A DNA stretch of 64,000 nucleotides from Rhodocyclaceae bacterium (GTDB taxonomy: Bacteria > Pseudomonadota > Gammaproteobacteria > Burkholderiales > Rhodocyclaceae). Under the pieces are notes generated by a model. It was not told the origin of the DNA, made no database searches, and was given only the letters and a program-made list of their open reading frames with translations. Shown piece after piece: positions 25,179 through 34,700 of this stretch. The DNA is taken from positions 39,722-103,721 of the forward strand of contig VBWA01000003.1 of the NCBI GenBank assembly GCA_006218025.1, written 5' to 3'. The position numbers and the translations under genes are program-made. Each line of letters opens with the position of its first letter. Positions within the stretch are counted from its first letter, which is position 1.

Positions 25179-25730
25179 TCATTGACTCATGACAGCGGCT
25201 TCCATCTGCGCCTGCCAGCGTTGGGCCAGCGTAATAGTTCCGGGCAGAATTCGAATCTTGTCCAATCGCTCGCTTGCCAGTGCCATGAGTTCGCTCACCG
25301 GCTTGCCGTCCCGTACTGCCCTCCAAGCGGCGTTCATCGGTATCTCCGCGAGGGACTGTTCGACCCAGTAGTTGAGGCTCCACTCCAGGTTGCCGGAACC
25401 TGACGCCAGATTTTGGCGAAGATGGGTTTCCATGAGGTTGGCAACACACAGCGCCACCTTGTCCGAGATGCTGACGACCGGCCAGCCTGCCATCAGTTGC
25501 TTCGCTTCCTGGGTCGCCTTGGCAATGGCCTTTTCTCTGGCTTCCTCAGTGCGCCTGGTCTGCGCTGCCTGACTTGCAACGCGTCGACCACTGGCTGAAA
25601 GCACCGAAGCGGCTTTCAGTAACGATGCTTTGTCGGCCTCGTTCAGGTCGAGCTGGGCGACAAGATGCCGAAGCGCGGTATCGGTGCGCCGCACTTGGGT
25701 AACAAGCTTTTTCAGTTCGCTGGCAGTCAC
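25179..25730 (-). CDS. Hypothetical helical protein next to the origin
   Basis: A 183-residue, mostly helical protein with heptad-like, charged segments in the first 90 residues ('AAQTRRTEEAREKAIAKATQ'), so a coiled coil is likely. The start is GTG with CGGAG six bases upstream. It ends 149 bases before the operator upstream of the next gene and begins just left of the origin's AT-rich zone. I do not recognise it. Position between oriV and the traD cluster suggests a replication- or transfer-linked accessory role. Confidence 0.6.
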   Translation of the reverse strand: MTASELKKLVTQVRRTDTALRHLVAQLDLNEADKASLLKAASVLSASGRRVASQAAQTRRTEEAREKAIAKATQEAKQLMAGWPVVSISDKVALCVANLMETHLRQNLASGSGNLEWSLNYWVEQSLAEIPMNAAWRAVRDGKPVSELMALASERLDKIRILPGTITLAQRWQAQMEAAVMSQ

Positions 25731-25759
25731 GAGTTCTCCGATCCGAGCGCGACGGTTTA

Positions 25760-26020
25760 CTGATTAAGAAAGGATTAAAAGAAGATTAGGGACATTTGTG
25801 GATAACCCTTGAATGCTTCTATTGGCAAGGCTTGCGGAGCTTTTTTCGTGATCGTCTTCATAGGCGCTATCCCCCGATGTCCCTAGGCGCTATCCCCCCA
25901 GTCGCATAGGCGCTATCCCGTTACCCCATAGGCGCTATCCCCTCACCGCGACCGCAAAACATAGGCGCTGTCCCCTTACCGCATAGGAGCTATCCCCTCA
26001 CGTTTTCCGAGTTATCCACA
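25760..26020. other. oriV: Iteron-type replication origin (oriV)
   Basis: All usual parts are visible. An AT-rich zone has three GATTA repeats exactly 11 bases apart (25762, 25773, 25784), a likely unwinding element. Two perfect DnaA boxes sit at 25797-25805 (TGTGGATAA) and 26012-26020 (TTATCCACA). Six iterons lie between them. The right DnaA box and last iteron are inside the 3' end of the trfA gene. This is the layout of iteron plasmids controlled by a TrfA/RepA-type initiator. Confidence 0.9.
25859..25997. repeat. Six iterons, consensus CATAGGCGCTATCCCC
   Basis: Direct repeats start at 25859, 25882, 25905, 25927, 25960 and 25982. Spacing is 22-23 bases (two helical turns) except one 33-base step (three turns), so all copies face the same side of the helix. 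Copy 2 has CCTAGG, copy 5 has CTGTCC and copy 6 has AGGAGC; the rest are nearly identical. These should be the binding sites of the adjacent initiator. They are too short and too close for a CRISPR array. Confidence 0.93.
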
Positions 26021-26880
26021 ACCTGCTTCTGGCCTGTTTGCTTGGCGACATGCACTAGGTCGGCCTCGGCAATCCGCCATGCCCAGCCGGTGACCTCAGC
26101 CATCTTCGACATCGCAGCCCGCAGTTCCTGTCGAAAACTGAAGAGATGCTCGTTTTCGCTGCCGGCCAGGCGACGCAGGGTTTCAACCTTGTACGGATAG
26201 GGCTCGGCATGCGTTGAATAGAAGCCATGCAGCCACTGCGCAAGGGGTTGCCGTCGCAAGGCCCAGCGCTGCGCCCACTCGATCTGAGTCCAGCCATCAG
26301 CGCCGTAAAGAATCGCTACACGAGGATTGACCTCGATCACAAACTCCATGGTGACTTCATCACGAACCCCATGGTGAATCAGGGGGCCGAAGTAAGCTCG
26401 CTTGCCATCGCTGATTTCGACGACCGAGGACGCAAGGTCGAGCAGTACCCCTTTAAGCCATTCTCGATCACTCTTGCCCGTATTGCGGCCGATGGCCTTG
26501 AGGAAGGAATACGCGGTGAATCGGATATGGCAGCCGGTGCCATTTATCCGCGCGAGATGCAGGCAATGCTCCCAGACGTCGAGGTCGGACTGACTCAGGC
26601 GAGGACCATTGAAGACAATGGTCAGTCCATTGACCGACTGGAGCTGCGCGCGTTTAAGGAACTTGCGCGGGCCTTTGCGAATCGCCCCGAACAGTGATGA
26701 CCGCAGGGCACCGTTCGGGATGCCACGGGCCTTTTCCGGCCATTCCGGGAGGCCTGCCGCGATGGTCTCCTGCTCACGACGCTGCTTTGCTTGATCTGCC
26801 GCTTTTGCAATCCATCCGGGCGCGGGCGACTTGCTCTTTTCGCCGAACTGAAAGGGCACCTGGCCATCGTGGATTTCCAT
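25990..26880 (-). CDS. trfA: Plasmid replication initiator, TrfA family
   Basis: A 296-residue initiator that should bind the adjacent iterons and recruit the host DnaB helicase. The N-terminal region is basic and low in order; the core has 'RIPNGALRSSLFGAI'-like sequence near residues 52-66, 'NGPRLSQSDLDVWEHCLHLA' near 90-109, 'RFTAYSFLKAIGRNTGKSD' and 'IEWAQRWALRRQPLAQWLHG', the pattern of TrfA winged-helix domains. The gene is upstream of, and overlaps, the iterons. An operator shared with the partition operon lies about 36 bases before the start, pointing to repression by an element-coded regulator. Length is close to the short TrfA form. Confidence 0.88.
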   Translation of the reverse strand: MEIHDGQVPFQFGEKSKSPAPGWIAKAADQAKQRREQETIAAGLPEWPEKARGIPNGALRSSLFGAIRKGPRKFLKRAQLQSVNGLTIVFNGPRLSQSDLDVWEHCLHLARINGTGCHIRFTAYSFLKAIGRNTGKSDREWLKGVLLDLASSVVEISDGKRAYFGPLIHHGVRDEVTMEFVIEVNPRVAILYGADGWTQIEWAQRWALRRQPLAQWLHGFYSTHAEPYPYKVETLRRLAGSENEHLFSFRQELRAAMSKMAEVTGWAWRIAEADLVHVAKQTGQKQVVDNSENVRG

Positions 26881-26915
26881 TCCACGGTTTTATCAGGGAG
26901 GACCGCAAAATCTCC

Positions 26916-26946
26916 GGTGAAAAGCGCACCGGTTGGGTGCTTTTCG
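26916..26946. promoter_or_regulatory. Element-wide operator, copy 2 (imperfect inverted repeat) before trfA
   Basis: GGTGAAAAGCGCACC, a four-base spacer, then GGGTGCTTTTCGG. The left arm is the same 14-mer found at 25077 and 56355; the right arm is its imperfect reverse complement. It lies 36-66 bases upstream of the trfA start, where it would overlap the promoter. Confidence 0.7.
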
Positions 26947-27117
26947 GTTCGCGCCAGGAATCATCACTCCAACTCGGGTTCTGGTCGATTCTTGATTGCG
27001 CGTTGTACCAAGCTTGCTTTGGACCACGCGTAACAATCCTGTTTGAACGGTGTCGATCCACTACGGTTTCTTGTTCCGCCGAAACCTGTATGTTCGTCAA
27101 CTAAATAACTCAGGGTT

Positions 27118-27143
27118 GCGCGTAGTTTAATATTTTGCTACGC
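27118..27143. promoter_or_regulatory. Inverted repeat in the BREX promoter region
   Basis: GCGTAG (27120-27125) and CTACGC (27138-27143) flank an AT-rich centre (TTTAATATTTTG), 37 bases upstream of the BREX regulator start. The AT-rich centre could hold a -10 element. A likely operator for the XRE-type regulator encoded next. Confidence 0.5.
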
Positions 27144-27179
27144 TGCGCACTACCCTTAATTCTAAAGTCCGTCAAAACC

Positions 27180-27401
27180 ATGATTCGCTGTCATCTGTCC
27201 ACCTTCATGGGTCGCGAAAAACTTCGCATCTCTGACGTCGCTCAAAGGACCGGTCTGAACCGCAGCACCATCACTGCCCTGTACAACGAGACGGCGACGC
27301 GGGTTGACCTTCCTGCCATCGAAAGTCTGTGCAATCTTTTCCAGTGCCAGGTGGGGGATCTCTTTGAAGTTGCTCCTCCAGAACGTAAGGTTCAACCATG
27401 A
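27180..27401 (+). CDS. XRE/Cro-type regulator leading the BREX operon
   Basis: A 73-residue HTH protein: 'KLRISDVAQRTGLNRSTITA' holds both helices of the motif, followed by 'ATRVDLPAIESLCNLFQCQV' and 'GDLFE', typical of the short XRE regulators with a Q-V-G-D-L-F-E ending. ATG 27180 is chosen; in-frame sequence upstream crosses the promoter repeat. The stop overlaps the pglW start (ATGA, 27398-27401), so the regulator and the BREX genes are one operon. It probably represses its own promoter through the repeat at 27118-27143. Confidence 0.85.
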   Translation: MIRCHLSTFMGREKLRISDVAQRTGLNRSTITALYNETATRVDLPAIESLCNLFQCQVGDLFEVAPPERKVQP

Positions 27402-30400
27402 GCATGGGCGGCAACCGCTGGCATGTCATCGCCGAGTCCAACTTTCCGTGGGAACGTGAAGCTCTGGAATGGTTGCGCGCTCAGCTACCCGACCGTGACC
27501 CTTGGAACGTCTGGACCAATTTCGAATTCATTGATGACGATGGCAAGATCAGCGAGGTCGATGCCTTGGTCCTGTCCTCCGCTGGGCTGTTTCTGGTCGA
27601 AATCAAAAGCAGGCCGGGAACGGTCGACGGCGATGCCCACACCTGGACGTGGACCACGGATGGTCGCGAATACACCTACGACAATCCGTTGCTCCTGGCA
27701 AACCGCAAGGCAAAGCGCCTGGCTGGCCTGTTGCGCCGCCAGTCGGCCATTACGAAAGCCAAAATTCGCTTGCCGTTTGTCGAACCAGCCATCTTTCTGT
27801 CGTCCACTACCCTTAAGAGCCGACTTGAAGGCACGGCAAAAACGGCTACTTTCCTGCGCGGCCAACCCAACTCGCTCAGCGACGATGGCATCGTTCGTGC
27901 GCTCACCAATGGCATCAATGCCAACCCGGCCCACACCGTGGATGGCCAGCAAGCCCGCGCCATAGCGCGCGGACTGGCAGAAGCCGGAATTCGTCCATCC
28001 AACAAGCATAGGCAAGTCGGTGATTACAAGCTCATCAAACTGATTGCCGAGGGTGAAGGTTTTCAGGATTGGCGAAGCCAGCACGTGAGCCTTGAAACCG
28101 TTCAACGTCGAATTCGCATCTACACCGTGGCCAACGCCTCCAGTCCCGAAGTTCGGGCCGCACGCGTTCGACAGGCTCGCCGCGAATTTGAAGTGCTGGA
28201 GGGTATCAGCCACCCCGGCATCCTCAAGGTCAATGATTACAAAGAAACCGAAATGGGACCGTCGCTCGTGTTTGATCACGACCCCAAGGCGCAGCGGCTC
28301 GATCATCTATTGCGTGACCGTGGCGCACAGCTCACCGTCACCCAACGACTGCAATTGGTGCGCGACATTGCAGAGACGTTGAAGTACGCCCACTCCAAGC
28401 GCCTATACCACCGCGCATTGGGGCCGCAAAGCATCATGATTTACGCAGCAGAGCCTGGTGGTACGTTGGCACCTCGGCTGATGAACTGGCAAACTGCCGC
28501 CCGCGAGGCCAACAACCCCGATACCGTGCACCGCACCACCGGCACACGCCACGTTGAGGATTACGTCGAAGACCCGGGGTTGGTGTACCTGGCGCCAGAA
28601 ACCACGCGCGCCGACGCCACCCACGGCCCAAGCCTGGACGTGTTCTCTTTGGGCGCCATTGCCTACCACGTGTTCTCCGGCCAGCCACCCGCCGGGTCCG
28701 TGCTCGAACTTGCGGAGAAACTCCGCCTTGGGCAAGGTTTGCGTTTGTCCGACGTCATGGACGGTTGTGGCATGCGCTTGCAAGAGCTGATCCAGTACGC
28801 GACCAGCCCCGACGTCATGGCTCGTTACGACACCATTCAGGATTTCCTGGATGACTTGGTGAAGGTCGAAGACGAACTTACCGCACCGGACCCGGAAGCC
28901 ACCGTGGACCCCAGCATCGCCGGCCACAACGACCGCCTCGAAGGTGGCTTCACTGTCGTCGAGCGGATGGGGCGTGGCTCATCGAGCGATGTTCTGCTGG
29001 TGCGTGAAGACGGCTCGCAAGAAGACCTGATCCTCAAGGTTGCCAGCGATCTGGCCCACAACGACCGACTGGTGGCAGAGGGCGAAGTGCTCGCCGGCCT
29101 GCGTCACCAAAACATCGTGGAATACCGTCGCACCCTCACGGTAGCAGGGCGCACGGCCCTGCTGATGCGCAGCGCCGGCCCGAAGAATCTGGCAAAAAAG
29201 ATCAAGGAAGATGGCCGCCTGTCGCTCGACCTGCTCCAGCGCTTTGGTGAAGAACTGATCGAGGTCGTCAACTACCTCGAAGACAAAGGCGTTGCCCACC
29301 GTGATCTCAAGCCTGAAAACATCGGCATTGCGCAAACCAGCTCGGGAAAATTGCAACTGGTGGTGTTCGATTTTTCCTTGTGCAGGATTCCAGCCGACAA
29401 CATTACCGCCGGAACGCACCCTTACCTCGATCCCTTCCTGAGCCTGCGCCAGAAACCGCGGTGGGACTCATATGCGGAGCGCTTCGCCCTGGCAGTCACC
29501 TTGTATGAAATGGCCATTGGCAAACCGCCCGTGTGGGGGGATGACCAGACTTCACCGGCCATGCTTGATGTCGAGGCCACCATCGCCAGCGATGTGTTCG
29601 ACCCTGTCACGCGGGAAGGCTTCACGGCTTTCTTTTCCAAGGCCCTGCGGCGAAACTTCAAAGAGCGGTTCGACAATGCGGAAGAAATGCTCCGCGCCTG
29701 GCGCGCCATCTTCGCCGCCCGGCAGACCGTACACCCGCCGCAGGTCGTGGGCTTTGAAGCCACGGCCCTCACGGCCACGCCCACCACCACCATGGTCGAA
29801 TTGGGTTACAGCCTCGAAGCGCAAGACGTTCTGGAACGCATGGGCGTGCATAACGCCCGCGAACTTCTCGCGGTCGATCGCATTCGTTTTCGTTACCTCC
29901 GGGGCGTCGGCGACAAGATCCGAAAAGAGATCAGACTCACCGCAAAAGAGTTGGCGCGCCTGCGCCCTGACCTGATACAAGGCCGGACCACGCTGCACGA
30001 TTCCGATGACGATCCGTCTTCCGACGGCGCCGTCAGCGTCAATGAATTGGCCGCCCAACTACTGCCCCGCAGGCCGGCTGGCGACGATCGCCCCGAAGAG
30101 GCCGCGTTGGCTCATTACCTCGGGCTTGACCTGGGGCTGGACGATGCGGTCAAGCCTGCGGAACAAGCAAGACCCGTAGGCCAATGGCCGACCCTAGGCG
30201 AATCTGCGCAGGCCACCGGCGTGGAACGCAGCACGCTTATCGCCGCCCTGATCAAGGCCCGTGAGCGCTGGCTGAAGAACCCGGCATTCACCGAAGTTCG
30301 GCTGCAACTCGACAAGCTGGTGCGCACCCAGGGGCAGGTAATGACCGCCAATGAAGCGGCGTTGGCCCTGCTTGCCCTGCGCGGTTGCGCCGTGCAAGAC

Positions 30401-31687
30401 GACTCGGAACGTCTGCAACTCTCCAGCGCGGTGCTGCGCGCCGCCCTGGAGGCCGAATCCCACCTCGACCAGCCACGCTTTGAATGTTTCGACCACCAAG
30501 CTTCACCCTTGATCGCGACCAGCCCGGCATGGGCCGATTACGCCCGCCATCTGGGCAACGTGGCGGATACCTGCGCCCTGGCCGAACCGCTGCTCCCGCC
30601 TTCACGTGCGATGGAAGCGCTTGAAGCCGTCAAACCGGTGGGCATCACGGTGGGCGGCGGTCCGACCAACGACGCAGCATCGTTCCCCATGAGCGGCACC
30701 CGATTGCTCCGCCTCGCTACATCGGCATCCCGCAAAGCGGCCTTGTCCAGCCGACAAGAAATCTACAGCGTTGGCATGCCTGCCTTGCAAGCCTTGCGCC
30801 AATCCCTGGGGGCGCTTGTCGGCGCGCCCACACTGCGCCCCCGCGAGCTGCAAGATCGGGTGCGAGGTCGGTACCCCGAGGCAATACCCTTGCCCGGCCG
30901 GCCCGAACTGGACCGGTTGCTCGAAGCCGTTGGAGCGCCCTTGCAATGGAGCCCGACCGCCGCCGATGGCGCAGGCGCCTACCTCTGCGCTTCGTTGGGC
31001 AACAACCTGACGGCGGGCACGACGACTCTGTTTTCGAGGCAATCCACCTTTTTGGGTGGCGCCCCAATCAACACCGCAACAGGTGCAGCGGGTGACGCGG
31101 TCATTGCCGACGCGCAAGCCGCTGAAGAACGCCTGCAACGCTCCCTGAAGGCAGGCGGATTGCTGGTGATGACGCTTGAGCCCCGCCAGGCGCGCCATGC
31201 CGAGGCTGAATTACTGCGGCGCTTTGGTGCGGATTCCCAAACGACCCCCGCACTTCAACGGCTGAGCTTCGATGCCCTGCTGCTCAAAGCCCTGCGCATT
31301 GAGGCCACCGCCGCCCGGGTAGACTGGAACATGGTGCTGCGTGCCGATGCTGCAGAGCCTGGCAGCGGTGATTGGACCAAATTGCAGCGGCTGGTACAGC
31401 GCACGCTCGTCAGCCTAAAGCCCGTCCTGTTAAACAGCCCTGCCCCGCTGTTGCTGACCAATGTGGGCCTGCTTGCGCGTTACGAGCTCATGGCGCTGGT
31501 GACCGAGATTGAAACCTCGGCCGGTCGCCCCGGCCACACGCCATCGTTGTGGTTGCTGTTGCCCTCGCACAAGCAGGGGCTGCCCGTCATCGATGGTGTG
31601 CCGGTGCCCTTGGTTAATGGGACGCAGGCCTTTGCCCTGCCGCAAGCCTGGGTTGAAAACAAGCACCGCGCGGTTGCGCTGGCATGA
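27398..31687 (+). CDS. pglW: BREX type 2 kinase PglW (NERD, pseudokinase, kinase)
   Basis: A 1429-residue protein. Residues about 10-130 form a NERD nuclease-related domain ('DDDGKISEVDALVLSSAGLF' then 'LVEIKS', the E-x-K pattern). About 210-500 is a first kinase fold whose catalytic loop reads H-R-A (His338 to Ala340) and whose metal-binding site reads N-W-Q, so it is probably a pseudokinase. About 515-790 is a second kinase with Lys547, 'VAHRDLKPENIGI' (Asp636) and D-F-S (Asp658). A helix-hairpin-helix-like stretch follows near 805-860, then a long BREX-specific C-terminus. PglW is the hallmark of type 2 BREX, acting in signalling for phage exclusion. It is coupled to the upstream regulator by ATGA. 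Confidence 0.95.
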   Translation: MSMGGNRWHVIAESNFPWEREALEWLRAQLPDRDPWNVWTNFEFIDDDGKISEVDALVLSSAGLFLVEIKSRPGTVDGDAHTWTWTTDGREYTYDNPLLLANRKAKRLAGLLRRQSAITKAKIRLPFVEPAIFLSSTTLKSRLEGTAKTATFLRGQPNSLSDDGIVRALTNGINANPAHTVDGQQARAIARGLAEAGIRPSNKHRQVGDYKLIKLIAEGEGFQDWRSQHVSLETVQRRIRIYTVANASSPEVRAARVRQARREFEVLEGISHPGILKVNDYKETEMGPSLVFDHDPKAQRLDHLLRDRGAQLTVTQRLQLVRDIAETLKYAHSKRLYHRALGPQSIMIYAAEPGGTLAPRLMNWQTAAREANNPDTVHRTTGTRHVEDYVEDPGLVYLAPETTRADATHGPSLDVFSLGAIAYHVFSGQPPAGSVLELAEKLRLGQGLRLSDVMDGCGMRLQELIQYATSPDVMARYDTIQDFLDDLVKVEDELTAPDPEATVDPSIAGHNDRLEGGFTVVERMGRGSSSDVLLVREDGSQEDLILKVASDLAHNDRLVAEGEVLAGLRHQNIVEYRRTLTVAGRTALLMRSAGPKNLAKKIKEDGRLSLDLLQRFGEELIEVVNYLEDKGVAHRDLKPENIGIAQTSSGKLQLVVFDFSLCRIPADNITAGTHPYLDPFLSLRQKPRWDSYAERFALAVTLYEMAIGKPPVWGDDQTSPAMLDVEATIASDVFDPVTREGFTAFFSKALRRNFKERFDNAEEMLRAWRAIFAARQTVHPPQVVGFEATALTATPTTTMVELGYSLEAQDVLERMGVHNARELLAVDRIRFRYLRGVGDKIRKEIRLTAKELARLRPDLIQGRTTLHDSDDDPSSDGAVSVNELAAQLLPRRPAGDDRPEEAALAHYLGLDLGLDDAVKPAEQARPVGQWPTLGESAQATGVERSTLIAALIKARERWLKNPAFTEVRLQLDKLVRTQGQVMTANEAALALLALRGCAVQDDSERLQLSSAVLRAALEAESHLDQPRFECFDHQASPLIATSPAWADYARHLGNVADTCALAEPLLPPSRAMEALEAVKPVGITVGGGPTNDAASFPMSGTRLLRLATSASRKAALSSRQEIYSVGMPALQALRQSLGALVGAPTLRPRELQDRVRGRYPEAIPLPGRPELDRLLEAVGAPLQWSPTAADGAGAYLCASLGNNLTAGTTTLFSRQSTFLGGAPINTATGAAGDAVIADAQAAEERLQRSLKAGGLLVMTLEPRQARHAEAELLRRFGADSQTTPALQRLSFDALLLKALRIEATAARVDWNMVLRADAAEPGSGDWTKLQRLVQRTLVSLKPVLLNSPAPLLLTNVGLLARYELMALVTEIETSAGRPGHTPSLWLLLPSHKQGLPVIDGVPVPLVNGTQAFALPQAWVENKHRAVALA

Positions 31688-31738
31688 TATTTCAATAGAG
31701 CACTATAGAAAACTATAATCAACAATAATTAACTATAA
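31688..31738 (+). promoter_or_regulatory. AT-rich spacer with ACTATA repeats before pglX
   Basis: The 51 bases between pglW and pglX are strikingly AT-rich against GC-rich flanks and carry ACTATA at 31702, 31712 and 31732, in 10- and 20-base steps. This may be an internal promoter or regulator site giving pglX independent expression. No clear -35/-10 pair was assigned. Confidence 0.4.
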
Positions 31739-34700
31739 ATGATCAACGCCCCCCAGCTTCTGGCTGACCTCACCCGCCGCCTCACGCTGCTGGAAGCCGA
31801 CCTGCGCGAACGCATCGACACCGTGCCGGACCTCAAGACCAGCCTGCAAGCCGAATGGCAAGCCGCCCGCGATGCCGAACGCACGGCCGAGACCTTCGAG
31901 AGCTGGGCCGATCAGGTCATCACCCAGGCCGGTGTGCATTGGCTGTTGAGCTGTGTGTTCCTGCGCTTCATTGAAGACAATGAATTGGTCGACCGCCCGT
32001 GGATCGGCGGCACGCCCGACAGCGGCCGCCTCAACCTGGCCCGTGACCGGCACGAAGCCTACTTTCGCGCCCATCCCCTCGAAACCGACCGCGAATACCT
32101 GCTCGCCTGCTTTCGCGAGGCCGGCAGCCTGCCCGGCCTGCATACCTTTTTCGACGAAGCCCACAATCCGGTTTTCCGCCTCGGCATCAGCGGCGATGCC
32201 GCCATGGCCCTGCGCAGTTTCTGGCAGCAGCAAGACCCCAACACCGGCGCGCTGCTGCACGACTTCACCGACCCGGCCTGGAACACCCGCTTTCTCGGCG
32301 ACCTGTACCAGGACTTGTCGGAAGCCACCCGCAAGCGCTACGCGCTGCTGCAAACGCCAGAATTCGTCGAAGAGTTCATCCTCGACCGCACGCTGACCCC
32401 GGCCATCCGCGAATTCGGCTACCGAGAAGTGCGCATGATCGACCCCACCTGCGGCTCGGGCCACTTTCTGCTCGGCGGCTTCCAGCGCATGGCGGATGAG
32501 TGGTCACGCGCTGAGCCCGCGCGCAACCGGCGCGATGTAGCCCAGAAGGCGCTGGACGCCGTAGCCGGCGTGGACCTTAACCCATTCGCAGTCGCCATCT
32601 CGCGCTTCCGGCTGCTGGTGGCGGCACTCCAGGCCAGCGATGTGCACCGCCTGAGCGAAGCGCCGAATTTCAAGTTCAATCTCGCTGCCGGCGACAGTCT
32701 GCTGCACGGCCCGGAACTCGGCCGCCAGCAGGATCGCAGCCTGTTCGACAGCGCCGAAACCCACCGCGGCACCGCGCTCGAACACGCTTATGCCTCTGAG
32801 GACCTCGCCGAAGTCAACCGCATCCTCGGCCAGACTTACCACGCCGTGGTCGGCAATCCGCCCTACATCACCGTCAAGGACGCGGCGCTGAATGCCGCCT
32901 ATCGCAACCGTTACAAGACCTGTCACATGAAATATTCGCTCGGCGTGCCCTTTACCGAGCGCTTTTTCGAGCTGGCGCGCCGTCCCGCCAGCGCCGACTT
33001 TTCACAAGACGCCGGCTACGTCGGGCTGATTACCGCCAACAGCTTCATGAAGCGCGAATTCGGCAAGAAGCTGATCGAAGAGTTCTTCCCGCGCGTCGAT
33101 TTCACCCACGTCATCGACACCTCCGGCGCCTACATTCCCGGCCACGGCACGCCCACCGTGATTCTCTTCGGCCGCGACCGCGCCCCGGTGGTCTCGACGG
33201 TGCGCACCGTGATGGGCATCAAGGGCGAACCGAGCACTCCGGACGATCCGGCACAGGGCCTGGTCTGGCGGTCCATCGTCGATCAGATCGATGTCGCCGG
33301 CAGCGAATCGGCGTTTGTCTCGGTGGCCGATACGCCGCGCACCACCTTTGCCCGGCATCCGTGGAGCATCGGCGGCGGCGGGGCGGCGGATTTGAAGGAG
33401 GCGATCGAGGCAGCCGGTTCAGCCCGCTTGGAATCGGCGATTCACGAGATGGGCTTTGGATGTGTGATCAGCGAAGAGGAAGCCTTCTGGGACTGTAACT
33501 TTATCCATTTGGCAAACGCCAGCGAGATGGTTCGCCCAATAGTGGCCGGAGACGAGGTGCGCGACTGGCAAGTCGTTCCGGTCGGCAAGGTGCTGTTCCC
33601 TTACGACGCAAAAATTGGATTGCTCTCGGAAAGTCGGGTGTCGAAAGCACTCTGGTGGGCGCGAACACTGCTGGGGGCGCGACGTGATTTCGGCAACCGA
33701 AGTTACCGAGAAGTTGGCCGCCCGTGGTGGGAATATCATCAGATTCCGACTGCGCGGAACCGCACCCCCCTCACCATCACCTTCGCCGAAGTCGCCACCC
33801 ACAACCACTTCGTCCTCGACCGCGGCGGCAAGGTGTTCAACCGTACCGCGCCGGTGATCAAGCTGCCCGCCGGAGCCAGCGAGGACGAGCACCTGGGGCT
33901 GCTCGGACTGCTCAACTCGTCGGTGGCGTGCTTCTGGCTGAAGCAGGTTTGCCACAACAAAGGCAGCACTGTTGATCAGCACGGTGCTCGCCAGCGCACG
34001 TCGCCGTTTGAGGACTTCTACGCGTTCAACTCCACCAAGGTCGCCGAGTTCCCGCTCATCGACAATCGCCCGCTGGACATCGCCACCCGCCTCGACACCC
34101 AGGCCCGCCAGCTTGCCGAATCGCTGCCCGTCGCCCTGTTGGCCGACGCCGGCACGCGACCACTGCCCACCCGCGCCAGCCTCGACGCCGCCCGCGACCA
34201 CGCTGCCCAACTGCGCCGCATGATGATCGCCAGTCAGGATGAACTCGACTGGCGCTGCTACCGCCCCTACGATCTGCTGCCTTCTGGAATCGATGCATCG
34301 GATTTAGAGTGCGACTCGCCGCCCGAAGTAGCACTCGGCGAGCGCGCCTTCGAAATCGCGCTGGCCCGCCGCGTGGCCGCCGGCACCGAGCAGACCACCT
34401 GGTTCGAGCGCCATGGTTCGACGCCAATTACCGAAATCCCGAGCCACTGGCCCGAGGACTATCGCCGCATCGTGCAGCGTCGCATTGATCTGATCGCGAG
34501 CGACCGCAACATCGGCCTGATCGAGCGCCCGGAATACAAGCGCCGCTGGAATTCGCCCTCGTGGGAGTCGCTGGAACAGGTGGCCCTCAAGGACTGGTTG
34601 CTCAATCGGCTGGAAGCCGCCCCAAAAGTCGGCGCTGGCGACACGGCGAGTTTGACCAGCACCAACAAGCTGGTCGACCAGATGCGCGCCGATGCCGACT

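Noticed and set aside
25859..25997. Regular repeats considered as a CRISPR array
   Set aside because: Repeat units are only about 16 bases with 6-7 bases between most of them, there are no cas genes, and DnaA boxes plus an initiator gene identify iterons.
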